DNA from: Bacteroides sp. CAG:1060_57_27
Lineage (GTDB): Bacteria > Bacteroidota > Bacteroidia > Bacteroidales > UBA932
Length of the DNA: 64,000 bases
Direction: 5' to 3'
NCBI GenBank assembly: GCA_001915575.1
Contig: MNQT01000027.1
Coordinates: 1-64,000, forward strand
Shown here: one piece after another, positions 28,836 to 36,780 of the stretch
How positions within the stretch are numbered: the first letter of the stretch is position 1
Layout: the number at the start of each line of letters is the position of its first letter
Made by a program: the position numbers and the translations under genes
The notes under the pieces: model-generated
Databases searched by the model: none
What the model was told of the DNA's origin: nothing
The model's input: the letters and a program-made list of their open reading frames with translations, nothing else

Positions 28836-29609
28836 ATGACAGCGCTCTGGCAGCATTTCGACCTCTTCCTCATAATCATGTCCGCACTCGCGGCCGTGGT
28901 GTTCGTCTGCCTCTTCTTCGTAGACGCCGGATACGGCAAGTTCTACACGAAAAAATGGGGCCCGGCCATAAGCAACAAGACGGGCTGGGTGCTTATGGAG
29001 TCGCCGGTGTTCATAGCGATGCTGGTGCTCTGCCTGTGCTCGGAGCGCCGGGACGAGCTTACGCGCCTTGTGTTCCTGATAATATTCGAGACGCACTACT
29101 TCCACCGCGCGTTCATATTCCCCTCGCGCATAAGCGGAGAGAGCAGGATGCCCTTCAGCATAATCCTTATGGGCATGATATTCAACACGGCCAACGCCTT
29201 CATGCAGGGAGGGTGGATTTTCTATGTCTCGCCTGAAGCGATGTACGGCCCGCAGTGGCTGCTCTCGCCGCAGTTCATCGCGGGACTGCTAGTGTTCGTC
29301 GCCGGAATGGCGATAAACATACAGTCCGACAACATAATCAGGAACCTGCGCAAGCCCGGCGACTCCAGGCACTACCTGCCCAAGGGCGGCATGTTCAGAT
29401 ATGTCACCTCCGCCAACTACTTCGGAGAGTTCCTCGAGTGGGTGGGATTCGCCCTGCTTACCTGGTCATGGGCCGGGGCGGTATTCGCGCTCTGGACCTT
29501 CGCGAACCTCTGCCCGAGAGCGGCCAGAATATACGAGAAGTACAGGCGCGACTTCCCGGACGAATTCGACGCCACGAGACTCAAGCGCATAATACCGTTC
29601 ATATACTGA
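28836..29609 (+). CDS. 3-oxo-5-alpha-steroid 4-dehydrogenase-like membrane reductase
   Basis: A multi-spanning protein of 257 residues with five to seven hydrophobic segments. The C-terminal half is strikingly like SRD5A enzymes: LPKGGMFRYVTSANYFGEFLEW, an aromatic-rich span, then ANLCPRAARIYEKY and the terminal RLKRIIPFIY. These enzymes reduce the delta-4 double bond of 3-oxo steroids to the 5-alpha form with NAD(P)H. The start at 28836 is favoured; an upstream alternative start would begin at 28806 within the -7 region. It is followed 6 bases later by an old-yellow-enzyme gene and then an overlapping dehydrogenase, the same gene set reported for gut Bacteroidales that make isoallolithocholate. 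Substrate in this strain is inferred. Confidence 0.88.
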   Translation: MTALWQHFDLFLIIMSALAAVVFVCLFFVDAGYGKFYTKKWGPAISNKTGWVLMESPVFIAMLVLCLCSERRDELTRLVFLIIFETHYFHRAFIFPSRISGESRMPFSIILMGMIFNTANAFMQGGWIFYVSPEAMYGPQWLLSPQFIAGLLVFVAGMAINIQSDNIIRNLRKPGDSRHYLPKGGMFRYVTSANYFGEFLEWVGFALLTWSWAGAVFALWTFANLCPRAARIYEKYRRDFPDEFDATRLKRIIPFIY

Positions 29610-29615
29610 CGAAAC

Positions 29616-30869
29616 ATGATTGAATCGAAAATATTCACGCCCTGCAACATAGGGCCCGTGACCCTGCGCAACAGGGTGATACGCTCGGCCGCCTTCGAGA
29701 ACATGGCCTACCACAACAGCCCCTCCCAAGACCTTTTCGACTACCATACCGCGGTGGCACGCGGCGGAGTGGGCATGACCACGGTCGCATACGCCTCCGT
29801 CTCACGCAGCGGCCTCTCGTTCGACGCCCAGCTCTGGATGAGGGAGGAGATAGTACCCGAACTCCGCAGGCTCACGGACGCGATCCATGCCGAGGGGGCC
29901 AAGGCCTCGATACAGCTCGGACACTGCGGCAACATGACCCACCGCGCCACCTGCGGATGCACTCCGGTAGGCGCGTCCACGGGCTTCAACCTCTATTCCC
30001 CGACCTTCGTGCGCGCCCTGCGCAGGGACGAGATCTACGCCCTCGCCGACGACTTCGGCAAGGCGGTGAACCTCGCGCGCAAGGCCGGCTTCGACTGCGT
30101 CGAGATACACGCCGGACACGGCTACCTCATCAGCCAGTTCCTCTCGCCCTACACCAACCACCGCAGGGACGAGTTCGGAGGAAGCCTCGAGAACCGCATG
30201 CGTTTCATGAAATTCGTCATGGAAAAGGTAATGGAGGCCGCAGGCGATGACATGGGCGTAATCGTCAAGGTCAACATGCACGACGGCTTCAAGAAAGGCA
30301 TGCAGACGGAAGAATGCATAGAAGTCGCCAGGGAGCTGGAGAAGACCGGCGCTCATGCGTTGGTGCTCTCGGCCGGGTTCGTGAGCAAGGCGCCCATGGA
30401 GGTGATGCGCGGGGCGATGCCTCTCAAGACTCTCAGGTACTACATGGACATGAAGAAGTTCTGGTGGCTCAAGGCGGGCATCGCGCTCGGAGGACGCCTG
30501 CTGATTCCGACCGTGCCGTACAGCGAGGGCTATTTCCTCGAGGAGGCCAGGAAGTTCCGCGCGGCCCTGAAAATGCCGCTGATATATGTTGGCGGACTCG
30601 TGTCGCGCCGCAAGATGGAAGAAGTGCTCGACGCCGGATTCACCGGACTGCAGGTGGCACGGGCCCTCGTGCGCGACACCGACTTCGTGAACAAGCTGCG
30701 CAGCGGCGAGACGGAATGCAGCGCCTGCGGGCATTCGAACTACTGCATAGGCCGCATGTATACCCTCGAGATGAAGTGCCACAGCTGCGTAAGGGACCTG
30801 CCTGCGGGCCTCTGCAGGGAAGTCGAAAAAGCTGAGCGGAAATGGAAGGAAGCAGACAGAAAAGCATAA
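29616..30869 (+). CDS. Old-yellow-enzyme-like reductase (5-beta-reductase candidate)
   Basis: A single TIM-barrel flavoprotein of the NADH:flavin oxidoreductase family: FTPCNIGPVTLRNRVIRSA at the N-terminus, IQLGHCGN, and the family block VEIHAGHGYLISQFLSPYTN followed by RRDEFGGSLENR. At 417 residues it lacks the C-terminal FAD/NAD domain of BaiCD/BaiH-type enzymes. Near the C-terminus a Cys cluster (CSACGHSNYC, then CHSC) could hold an iron-sulfur centre. In bile-acid-modifying gut bacteria a homologue reduces 3-oxo-delta-4 substrates to 5-beta products. It sits between a 5-alpha-reductase-like gene and a short-chain dehydrogenase; the 3' end overlaps the latter by 28 bases. Confidence 0.88.
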   Translation: MIESKIFTPCNIGPVTLRNRVIRSAAFENMAYHNSPSQDLFDYHTAVARGGVGMTTVAYASVSRSGLSFDAQLWMREEIVPELRRLTDAIHAEGAKASIQLGHCGNMTHRATCGCTPVGASTGFNLYSPTFVRALRRDEIYALADDFGKAVNLARKAGFDCVEIHAGHGYLISQFLSPYTNHRRDEFGGSLENRMRFMKFVMEKVMEAAGDDMGVIVKVNMHDGFKKGMQTEECIEVARELEKTGAHALVLSAGFVSKAPMEVMRGAMPLKTLRYYMDMKKFWWLKAGIALGGRLLIPTVPYSEGYFLEEARKFRAALKMPLIYVGGLVSRRKMEEVLDAGFTGLQVARALVRDTDFVNKLRSGETECSACGHSNYCIGRMYTLEMKCHSCVRDLPAGLCREVEKAERKWKEADRKA

Positions 30870-31672
30870 TCATCACCGGAGCTTCCGGAGGCATGGGAAG
30901 CGCCGCGACAGAGGAGATGGCCCGCCGCGGATACAGGGTCATAATGGCCTGCCGTAACCTCGAGAAGGCCGGCAGGGTACGTGCCGGAATCCTCTCCCGC
31001 GTGCCCGGGGCACGGCTCGACATCGAGGAGCTGCACCTCGACTCGTTCGCATCCATAAGGGACTTTGCCTCAAGGATGAGCAAGGAGGCTCCGCTCGATG
31101 CGCTCTTCAACAACGCAGGTGTCCTGCCGAGACATTATTCGCTTACCGTCGAGGGCTACGAACAGACCCTCGGGGTGAACTACATGGGTCCCTGGCTGCT
31201 CAGCAACCTGATCCTTCCGCTGCTCGGAGAAGATGCCGGCATAGTCAACATGGTCTCCATTTCGGCGAAGGCCGCACGGCTGGACAGGAACTTCTTCGAC
31301 AGGGGAGAAAGGGACTTCCACCAGCTGCGCACCTACGCAGACACCAAGCTCGCGCTGATATATTTCTCGATAGCCCTCGCGCAGAAGAGCGGACGCAGGG
31401 TGAACATGGCCGACCCGGGGATCGTCGACACCGACATGATACGGCTCGGCCGCTGGTTCGACCCGCTGACCGACATATTCTTCCGTCCCTTCTGCAACAG
31501 TCCGCACAAGGGAGCCATGCCGGCCGTGAACGCGCTGTGCTCCGGCTGCAACATGCAGATATTTTCAGGTAAAGGCCACCGCGATGTCCCCCGGGAGCTC
31601 ATGGAGCACTCCGGCGACATTGAATGGCTGTGGAACGAGACCCTTTCCAGGGTGTCCGCTCAGAAGAAATAG
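30842..31672 (+). CDS. Short-chain dehydrogenase/reductase (3-beta-HSDH candidate)
   Basis: The Rossmann signature TGASGGMG, the NNAG motif, a catalytic Ser in VSIS and YxxxK in TYADTKLA are all visible, in a 276-residue protein typical of classical SDRs. Family relatives include retinol- and hydroxysteroid-type dehydrogenases. It begins inside the old-yellow-enzyme gene (28-base overlap), which implies translational coupling. In the gene set it resembles, the third enzyme is a 3-beta-hydroxysteroid dehydrogenase acting on the C3 oxo/hydroxyl of bile acids. That role here rests on context. Its 3' end overlaps the convergent C_GCAxxG gene by 13 bases. Confidence 0.88.
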   Translation: MEGSRQKSIIITGASGGMGSAATEEMARRGYRVIMACRNLEKAGRVRAGILSRVPGARLDIEELHLDSFASIRDFASRMSKEAPLDALFNNAGVLPRHYSLTVEGYEQTLGVNYMGPWLLSNLILPLLGEDAGIVNMVSISAKAARLDRNFFDRGERDFHQLRTYADTKLALIYFSIALAQKSGRRVNMADPGIVDTDMIRLGRWFDPLTDIFFRPFCNSPHKGAMPAVNALCSGCNMQIFSGKGHRDVPRELMEHSGDIEWLWNETLSRVSAQKK

Positions 31673-32199
31673 TATTCGTTCTGCGGAACCTCCTTCTCCT
31701 TGGAGAGCTCGATGAACCTTTCAGCGACGATGCCCGCGGTCTCGGAGATTATCGAGATGCAAGGGCGCTTGCGGTAGAATTCCTCCGTCCTCGTCGAAGG
31801 GGTCGGCCCCTCTTTCACGCGCCTGTCCAGACCGAGCAGCTCGCGGCAGATTATGCTGCCGCCGTTCCTTTCCTTGAAGGTCTCGGCAAGTTCCTGTACC
31901 AGCGCATAGTTGTTCTTCCGGGCGTCCTTGACGTCGGGATTATCGGCAGGGGAGATGAACCCCGAGAGGCATACCGCCGCACTGAAACTGCCGCATACCT
32001 CCCTCATGCGCGCCATACCGCCTCCGAAGCCGGAGCCGATGACAGAGAGCACCTTCGCGGTGGCGAGCTTGTTGAGCTCGAGCACGTCCGCGAATGTAAG
32101 AAGCACTGACTGACAGCAGTTGTAGCCTTTCCGGAAGAGGTCCGCAGCCATGCGCTTGCGGTCTTCCACGCTGAAATCCTGAGGTAACACCATTTTCAT
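31660..32199 (-). CDS. C_GCAxxG_C_C family protein
   Basis: Redox-type family with conserved cysteines, named after its motif. Here the pattern appears as YNCCQSVLLTFAD near residue 27, VIGSGFGGGMARMREVCGSFSAAVC in the middle, and a later Cys-containing block (GGSIICRELLG, then RKRPCISIISE). Length 179 is usual. The family is often next to redox enzymes; its biochemical role is not established. It starts one base after the stop of the nucleoside kinase gene on the same strand, so the two share a transcript, and it converges on the dehydrogenase of the steroid-type operon. Confidence 0.88.
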   Translation of the reverse strand: MKMVLPQDFSVEDRKRMAADLFRKGYNCCQSVLLTFADVLELNKLATAKVLSVIGSGFGGGMARMREVCGSFSAAVCLSGFISPADNPDVKDARKNNYALVQELAETFKERNGGSIICRELLGLDRRVKEGPTPSTRTEEFYRKRPCISIISETAGIVAERFIELSKEKEVPQNEYYFF

Positions 32200-32200
32200 A

Positions 32201-33856
32201 TCATTGTCCGATAAAGCTTCGCATGAACGATGTGCGCGGAATATCCTTGTCCGACACAGGAACGAAATAGTGCAGGAACATGAGGAGCCTGTGGGCTTCT
32301 CCGTATTCCGGGCAGTTCTTGGGAACCGTGGAGAGTATCGCCTCCGCGTGGCTCCTGAGCACGGCGAACTCCACGAGATAGGACGAGTTGAACAGCACGT
32401 CGGCGTCTTCCCGGTAGGGGTATATCCACTTCACTTCGGCGCGCCTGACGTTGGGCCAGTTGGATATCGTCTGCCTGGCGCTGTACGACCCCAGGTTGTA
32501 ATCCCTTACTATGCGGCGCAGGAGCCTGTTGTCGCTCGTCGGGATGCAGTTGTGGTCATCCAGCGATATGCTGGTTATCGTATTGATGAATATCCTGAAT
32601 TTCCTCGAGTCGGGAATCCTGTCGAGCAGGGCGGGGTTCAGCGCATGTATGCCCTCTATCAGGAGCACGGAGCCTTCCGACAGCCTGAGCCTCTTCCCCT
32701 TGAGCTCGCGCACCCCGGTCACGAAGTTGTATTCGGGCACCTCGACCTCCTGCCCGTCCACGAGCCTGAGCACGTCGCTCTGGAGGTAGTCGTGGTCGAC
32801 GGTCTCGAAGTTGTCGAAGTCGTAGTTGCCGTCGGGGAGCTTGGGCGTGTCGAGCCGGTTGACGAAGTAGTCGTCGGTAGAGAACGACACCGGCTTGAGC
32901 CCGCAGGCCTTGAGCTGCACGCTGAGCCTCCGGCAAAAGGTGCTCTTGCCGCTGCTCGTAGGCCCGGTGATGAGCACTATCCGCACCGGCTCACGGCTGT
33001 AGTAGCGCCTTTCTATCTCCTCGGCTATCTGGACTATCTTCTTCTCCTGCAGGGCCTCGGCCACCTGGATAAGGTCGGTCGCCTTTCCGGCGAGGCAGGC
33101 CTCGTTCACGTCCCCGACGTTCGACAGCCCCATTATCCTGTTCCACCTCTGGGTCTCGGTGAACACGTCGAAAGTCTTGGGTTGCTCGTAGAACGGCGCC
33201 AGGTTCTCGGGCTGATGCCTGTCGGGAACCCTAAGGAGCATTCCGCCCCTGTAGGCCGTAAGATCCCAGACCTTGAGGTAGCCCGAAGAGGGGACGAGCG
33301 AGTCGTAGTAGTAGTCCGCCGTGTCGCCGAGCGTGTAATAGCTGATATACACCTCGCCGCAGGTCTCGAGCAGCTTGACCTTGTCGTGGTAGCCGAGCAA
33401 GCGGAACTTCTCTATCGCCTCGCCGATGCGAACCTCGTGCCTGCGGAAAGGGATGTCCTTCTCCGCAAGCGCCCGCATGCGGCCCTTCACCGCATCTATA
33501 TCCTCCGACGAGAGGGGAGTGCCGTCACCCTTGTCGAGGGTGCAGAAATACCCCTTTGAGATTGGCCTTCTCAGGACGACGCCGCATCCGGGAAACACGT
33601 CCTGCGCGGCCTTTACGAGCAGGAAGCACAGCGAACGGCAGTAGGCGCTGCGCCCGCTGTAGGAGCGGTAGTCGAGGAACTCGACGTCCCTGTTGTTGAA
33701 CACGCGGAACTTGAGGCCTTCGCCGACATTGTTGACCTTTGCGGAGATTATGTCGTAGGGGCGCTCGAAGTCGAATTCCGGAAGCATCTCCAGAAGGGTG
33801 GTGCCCTCCTGGAATTCCTTGTAGGTACCGGTATTCCTGCAATAGATCCTAAGCAT
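32201..33856 (-). CDS. Nucleoside (uridine-type) kinase with N-terminal extension
   Basis: ATG 33856 ([21 protein letters not shown]) begins a TGS-like domain, followed by a middle region of threonyl-tRNA-synthetase-like SAD character. The C-terminal half is a P-loop kinase of the uridine kinase/phosphoribulokinase family: [27 protein letters not shown], and [12 protein letters not shown]. This TGS-kinase layout is normal for Bacteroidales. It would phosphorylate uridine or cytidine in pyrimidine salvage. It diverges from upp (uracil phosphoribosyltransferase) across a short region with an exact 16-bp palindrome, which suits joint control of the two salvage enzymes. Confidence 0.9.
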   Translation of the reverse strand: MLRIYCRNTGTYKEFQEGTTLLEMLPEFDFERPYDIISAKVNNVGEGLKFRVFNNRDVEFLDYRSYSGRSAYCRSLCFLLVKAAQDVFPGCGVVLRRPISKGYFCTLDKGDGTPLSSEDIDAVKGRMRALAEKDIPFRRHEVRIGEAIEKFRLLGYHDKVKLLETCGEVYISYYTLGDTADYYYDSLVPSSGYLKVWDLTAYRGGMLLRVPDRHQPENLAPFYEQPKTFDVFTETQRWNRIMGLSNVGDVNEACLAGKATDLIQVAEALQEKKIVQIAEEIERRYYSREPVRIVLITGPTSSGKSTFCRRLSVQLKACGLKPVSFSTDDYFVNRLDTPKLPDGNYDFDNFETVDHDYLQSDVLRLVDGQEVEVPEYNFVTGVRELKGKRLRLSEGSVLLIEGIHALNPALLDRIPDSRKFRIFINTITSISLDDHNCIPTSDNRLLRRIVRDYNLGSYSARQTISNWPNVRRAEVKWIYPYREDADVLFNSSYLVEFAVLRSHAEAILSTVPKNCPEYGEAHRLLMFLHYFVPVSDKDIPRTSFMRSFIGQ

Positions 33857-33877
33857 CTCGAGTAAGGCTTCTATTAA

Positions 33878-33905
33878 CAAAAATACGAAAATTTTCGTAC
33901 CTTTA
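33878..33905. promoter_or_regulatory. Palindrome overlapping divergent promoters of kinase and upp
   Basis: TACGAAAATTTTCGTA at 33884-33899 is a perfect 16-bp palindrome. It touches both -7 candidates: TATTTTTG on the minus strand (33878-33885) and TACCTTTA on the plus strand (33898-33905). This is a natural operator position for both genes, though the regulator is unknown. Confidence 0.55.
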
Positions 33906-33924
33906 CATAAAAAGAACACGCAAA

Positions 33925-34554
33925 ATGAGCCGACTGCACATCATAGACCACCCGATGATCCAGCACAAGCTGACGATCATGCGCGACAGGACCACAGGAT
34001 CCAAGGATTTCCGCGAACTTCTCAGGGAGATCTCCCTGCTCATGGGCTACGAGGTCACCCGCGACCTTCCGCTCGAAGACGTCGAAATAGAGACGCCCCT
34101 GTGCCGTATGACGGCACACAAGGTTTCCGGACGCAAGCTGGCGATAGTGCCCATACTCCGTGCCGGACTCGGAATGGTGGAGGGGCTCAGGACCCTCGTT
34201 CCCGTGGCAAAGGTAGGCCATATCGGACTCTACCGCGACGAGAACACCCACACGCCCGTCGTGTATTACTGCAAGCTGCCCGAAGACATCGACCGCAGGC
34301 TGGTGATAATAACCGACCCCATGCTCGCGACCGGAGGCAGCGCCTGCGACGCCATAGACATGCTCAAGCAGAAAGGCTGTACGAACATACGCCTGATGTG
34401 CCTTGTCGCCGCTCCCGACGGGGTGAGGAAAGTCATGGAGAGTCATCCCGATGTCGACATATATGTCGCCGCGGTAGACGAGAGGCTGAATTCCGACGCC
34501 TACATCGTTCCCGGACTCGGCGATGCCGGCGACAGGATCTTCGGAACGAAGTAA
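33925..34554 (+). CDS. upp: Uracil phosphoribosyltransferase
   Basis: Converts uracil and PRPP to UMP in pyrimidine salvage. The PRPP-binding loop is seen as [17 protein letters not shown], and the C-terminal uracil-binding [13 protein letters not shown] is intact. Length 209 is standard and no signal peptide is present. It is transcribed away from the nucleoside kinase, and a large hairpin element lies downstream before the convergent rho gene. Confidence 0.97.
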   Translation: MSRLHIIDHPMIQHKLTIMRDRTTGSKDFRELLREISLLMGYEVTRDLPLEDVEIETPLCRMTAHKVSGRKLAIVPILRAGLGMVEGLRTLVPVAKVGHIGLYRDENTHTPVVYYCKLPEDIDRRLVIITDPMLATGGSACDAIDMLKQKGCTNIRLMCLVAAPDGVRKVMESHPDVDIYVAAVDERLNSDAYIVPGLGDAGDRIFGTK

Positions 34555-34562
34555 GGGTTCCC

Positions 34563-34758
34563 GTCCGCAAAAGTATTATACGCACGCGTTATCGCTTGCA
34601 AGTTCCTGATATACTTCTGAGATGCCTCCTGGTATGCCTCCCGGGAAGCGTTTACCCCCGTTGATTAGCTTCCCGGGAGGCATACCAGGAGGCACAAGCG
34701 GGTAGAAAGTCGCATATCGGGCGCAAGAGGGCGCATATAGTGGGATACTTTTGCGGAC
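34563..34758. repeat. Long hairpin element, copy A
   Basis: A perfect 27-bp stem (34623-34649 with 34668-34694) carries an 18-nt loop (34650-34667) that reads GTTTACCCCCGTTGATTA. A second, outer pair of 14-bp exact inverted repeats (GTCCGCAAAAGTAT at 34563-34576, complement at 34745-34758) encloses it, giving a nested 196-bp palindrome. It sits between convergent upp and rho. A related copy with a near-identical loop is at 51342-51411. No flanking target duplication is obvious. Confidence 0.85.
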
Positions 34759-34853
34759 AGACGCTGGAAAAATCCCGAAACCTGCACGCCGAAACCGACT
34801 GCGGCCGGAACCCCGCTCAGGATCCCGGCCGCAGCGAAGCCGCTTTCCGCAAC

Positions 34854-36701
34854 TCAGAAGTTATCGTAATACTTGGCATCCCGGGGCGTGACCTTCGACA
34901 TGTTGTCGAGCACGTCCTGGTTGGTCTTGTACTCGTCCATAAGCTGGAGCATGAAGTTCATGGCCTCGGTGGGGTTCATGTCGGCGAGCAGCTTGCGCAG
35001 TATCCATATCCTCTGGCCCTGGTCCTTCTGGTAGAGCAGGTCGTCGCGGCGGGTGCCGGAAAGCAGCACGTTCACGGCCGGGAAGATACGCCTGTTCGCA
35101 AGGGTGCGGTCGAGCTGGATTTCGGAGTTGCCCGTTCCCTTGAACTCCTCGAATATCACGTCGTCCATCTTGGAGCCGGTCTCGGTGAGGGCAGTCGCGA
35201 GTATCGTGAGCGAGCCGCCGCCTTCGATGTTGCGGGCGGCGCCGAAGAACCTCTTGGGCTTCTGCAGGGCGTTGGCGTCGACTCCTCCGGTAAGCACCTT
35301 TCCGGACGCGGGCTGTACGGTATTGTAGGCACGGGCGAGCCTCGTTATGGAGTCGAGGAGTATCACCACGTCATGTCCGCATTCCACGAGCCTGCGTGCC
35401 TTCTCTATCACCATGTTGGCCACCTTCACATGCTTCTCGGCCGGTTCGTCGAACGTGGACGCCACGACCTCGGCCTTGACCGAACGCTGCATGTCCGTAA
35501 CCTCCTCGGGACGCTCGTCGACAAGCAGCACGATTTCGTAGACCTCGGGGTGGTTGTCGGCGATTGCATTGGCTATACTCTTGAGGAGCAAGGTCTTTCC
35601 CGCCTTGGGAGGCGACACTATCAACATGCGCTGGCCTTTTCCGATAGGGGAGAACATGTCCACGATACGGCAGCTCTTGTCCCTCTCGTGGCCGTTTCCG
35701 AGCAGGTTGAACTTCTCTTCGGGGAAGAGCGGGGTGAGGAAGTCGAACGGAACCCTGTCGCGGATGAACTCGATAGTGCGGCCGTTGACATACTTGACGC
35801 TCACGAGGGGGAAGTACTTGTCTCCCTCCCTGGGAGGACGGATCTCGCCCGTTACTGTGTCTCCGCTCTTGAGGGCGTTGGCCTTTATCTGCTGCTGGGA
35901 GACATAGATGTCGTCGGGAGAATTGAGGTAGTTGTAGTCGGAAGAACGCAGGAAACCGTATCCGTCGGGCATGATCTCCAGCACTCCCGTAGCCTCCACG
36001 GTGCCTTCGTACTGTATCTGGCGGGGCCTCGGCTGCTGGAAGCCGTTCTGGCCCCTGCCCGCATTCTGGGCCGCCTGCCTGTCCGGCATCGCCTGGCCCT
36101 GGACCTTCTCGTTGACCTTCGACTGGACCTTCTCTATCACCTTCTCTATGTCCTTGTCGTCAGGCCTGCGGCGTCCCCTCTTTCTGGAACCCTGTTCCTG
36201 CTGCACGGCCTGTCCGTCGGCGGAAGCCGGAACGGGAGCGGCCGCTTCGGCGGGTTGCTGCGCGGGAGCTGCCGCATCTGCGGCCTTGGGGGTTTCTTCG
36301 GCAGTCTCGGCAGCGGCCTTGCGCCTCGTACGGCGGGGTTTCTCAGCCTTCTGCGCGGGCTCTGCACCCTGGGGAGCCGCCCCTTCGGCGGAAGGATCTC
36401 CCTTCCTGCGGGCCTGGTTTGCGGAAGCAGGCTTCGCCGCATCCGCATTCTCCTGTGCGCCCTGCGCCTTCTCCGCAGCCGGGGCCGCCTCGTCCTTTTT
36501 CACCTTGGGCGGACGGCCGCGCCGCGCCTTGGGCTTTTCGGCGGAAGGCTTCTTCGCCTCCTCGAGCGCCTGCGCGTCGATGATCGCATAGGCGAGGTTC
36601 TCGCTGTCGAGTTTATTTATCGATTTGATGTTGTATCCTGCCGCTATCGCTTCGAGCTGTTCTCTGGTCATACTGCTCAGCTCAAACAGAGTGTGTGACA
36701 T
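34854..36701 (-). CDS. rho: Transcription termination factor Rho
   Basis: RNA-dependent hexameric helicase that ends transcription. ATG 36701 ([20 protein letters not shown]) opens the N-terminal Rho_N helices. A charged, low-complexity stretch rich in Lys, Ala, Glu and Pro then runs from about 55 to 200. This insertion is normal for the phylum. The RNA-binding and ATPase domains follow, with Walker [13 protein letters not shown], the [13 protein letters not shown] and [16 protein letters not shown] blocks, and the Gly-rich R loop region ([10 protein letters not shown]). Length 615 is typical for Bacteroidota. The upstream gene on the same strand is lptD; rho has its own -7 element at 36763-36770. 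Confidence 0.97.
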   Translation of the reverse strand: MSHTLFELSSMTREQLEAIAAGYNIKSINKLDSENLAYAIIDAQALEEAKKPSAEKPKARRGRPPKVKKDEAAPAAEKAQGAQENADAAKPASANQARRKGDPSAEGAAPQGAEPAQKAEKPRRTRRKAAAETAEETPKAADAAAPAQQPAEAAAPVPASADGQAVQQEQGSRKRGRRRPDDKDIEKVIEKVQSKVNEKVQGQAMPDRQAAQNAGRGQNGFQQPRPRQIQYEGTVEATGVLEIMPDGYGFLRSSDYNYLNSPDDIYVSQQQIKANALKSGDTVTGEIRPPREGDKYFPLVSVKYVNGRTIEFIRDRVPFDFLTPLFPEEKFNLLGNGHERDKSCRIVDMFSPIGKGQRMLIVSPPKAGKTLLLKSIANAIADNHPEVYEIVLLVDERPEEVTDMQRSVKAEVVASTFDEPAEKHVKVANMVIEKARRLVECGHDVVILLDSITRLARAYNTVQPASGKVLTGGVDANALQKPKRFFGAARNIEGGGSLTILATALTETGSKMDDVIFEEFKGTGNSEIQLDRTLANRRIFPAVNVLLSGTRRDDLLYQKDQGQRIWILRKLLADMNPTEAMNFMLQLMDEYKTNQDVLDNMSKVTPRDAKYYDNF

Positions 36702-36762
36702 AATATGTGAAATTTGAATTTGCCGTGCAGACGGAAACTGCAGCGGAAATGATTTGACTGTG

Positions 36763-36770
36763 CAAATATA
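36763..36770 (-). promoter_or_regulatory. -7 element of rho
   Basis: TATATTTG on the minus strand; a TTG about 20 bases further upstream (36791-36793) is a fair -33 match. It leaves a leader of about 55 bases before ATG 36701. Confidence 0.55.
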
Positions 36771-36780
36771 GTCAAAAATT

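Noticed and set aside
32204..33559. A 451-codon open frame opposite the nucleoside kinase
   Set aside because: Same reason: the minus-strand kinase has clear P-loop and TGS features, and the opposite frame is compositional noise.
34623..34694. Copy A hairpin as only the terminator of upp or rho
   Set aside because: The stem is far longer than a terminator, has no U-tract, and relatives occur in divergent and co-directional spacers.
34740..36698. A 652-codon open frame on the plus strand opposite rho
   Set aside because: It is an antisense shadow of rho, which has all its motifs. The frame has no family likeness and extends because of GC-rich codon bias.
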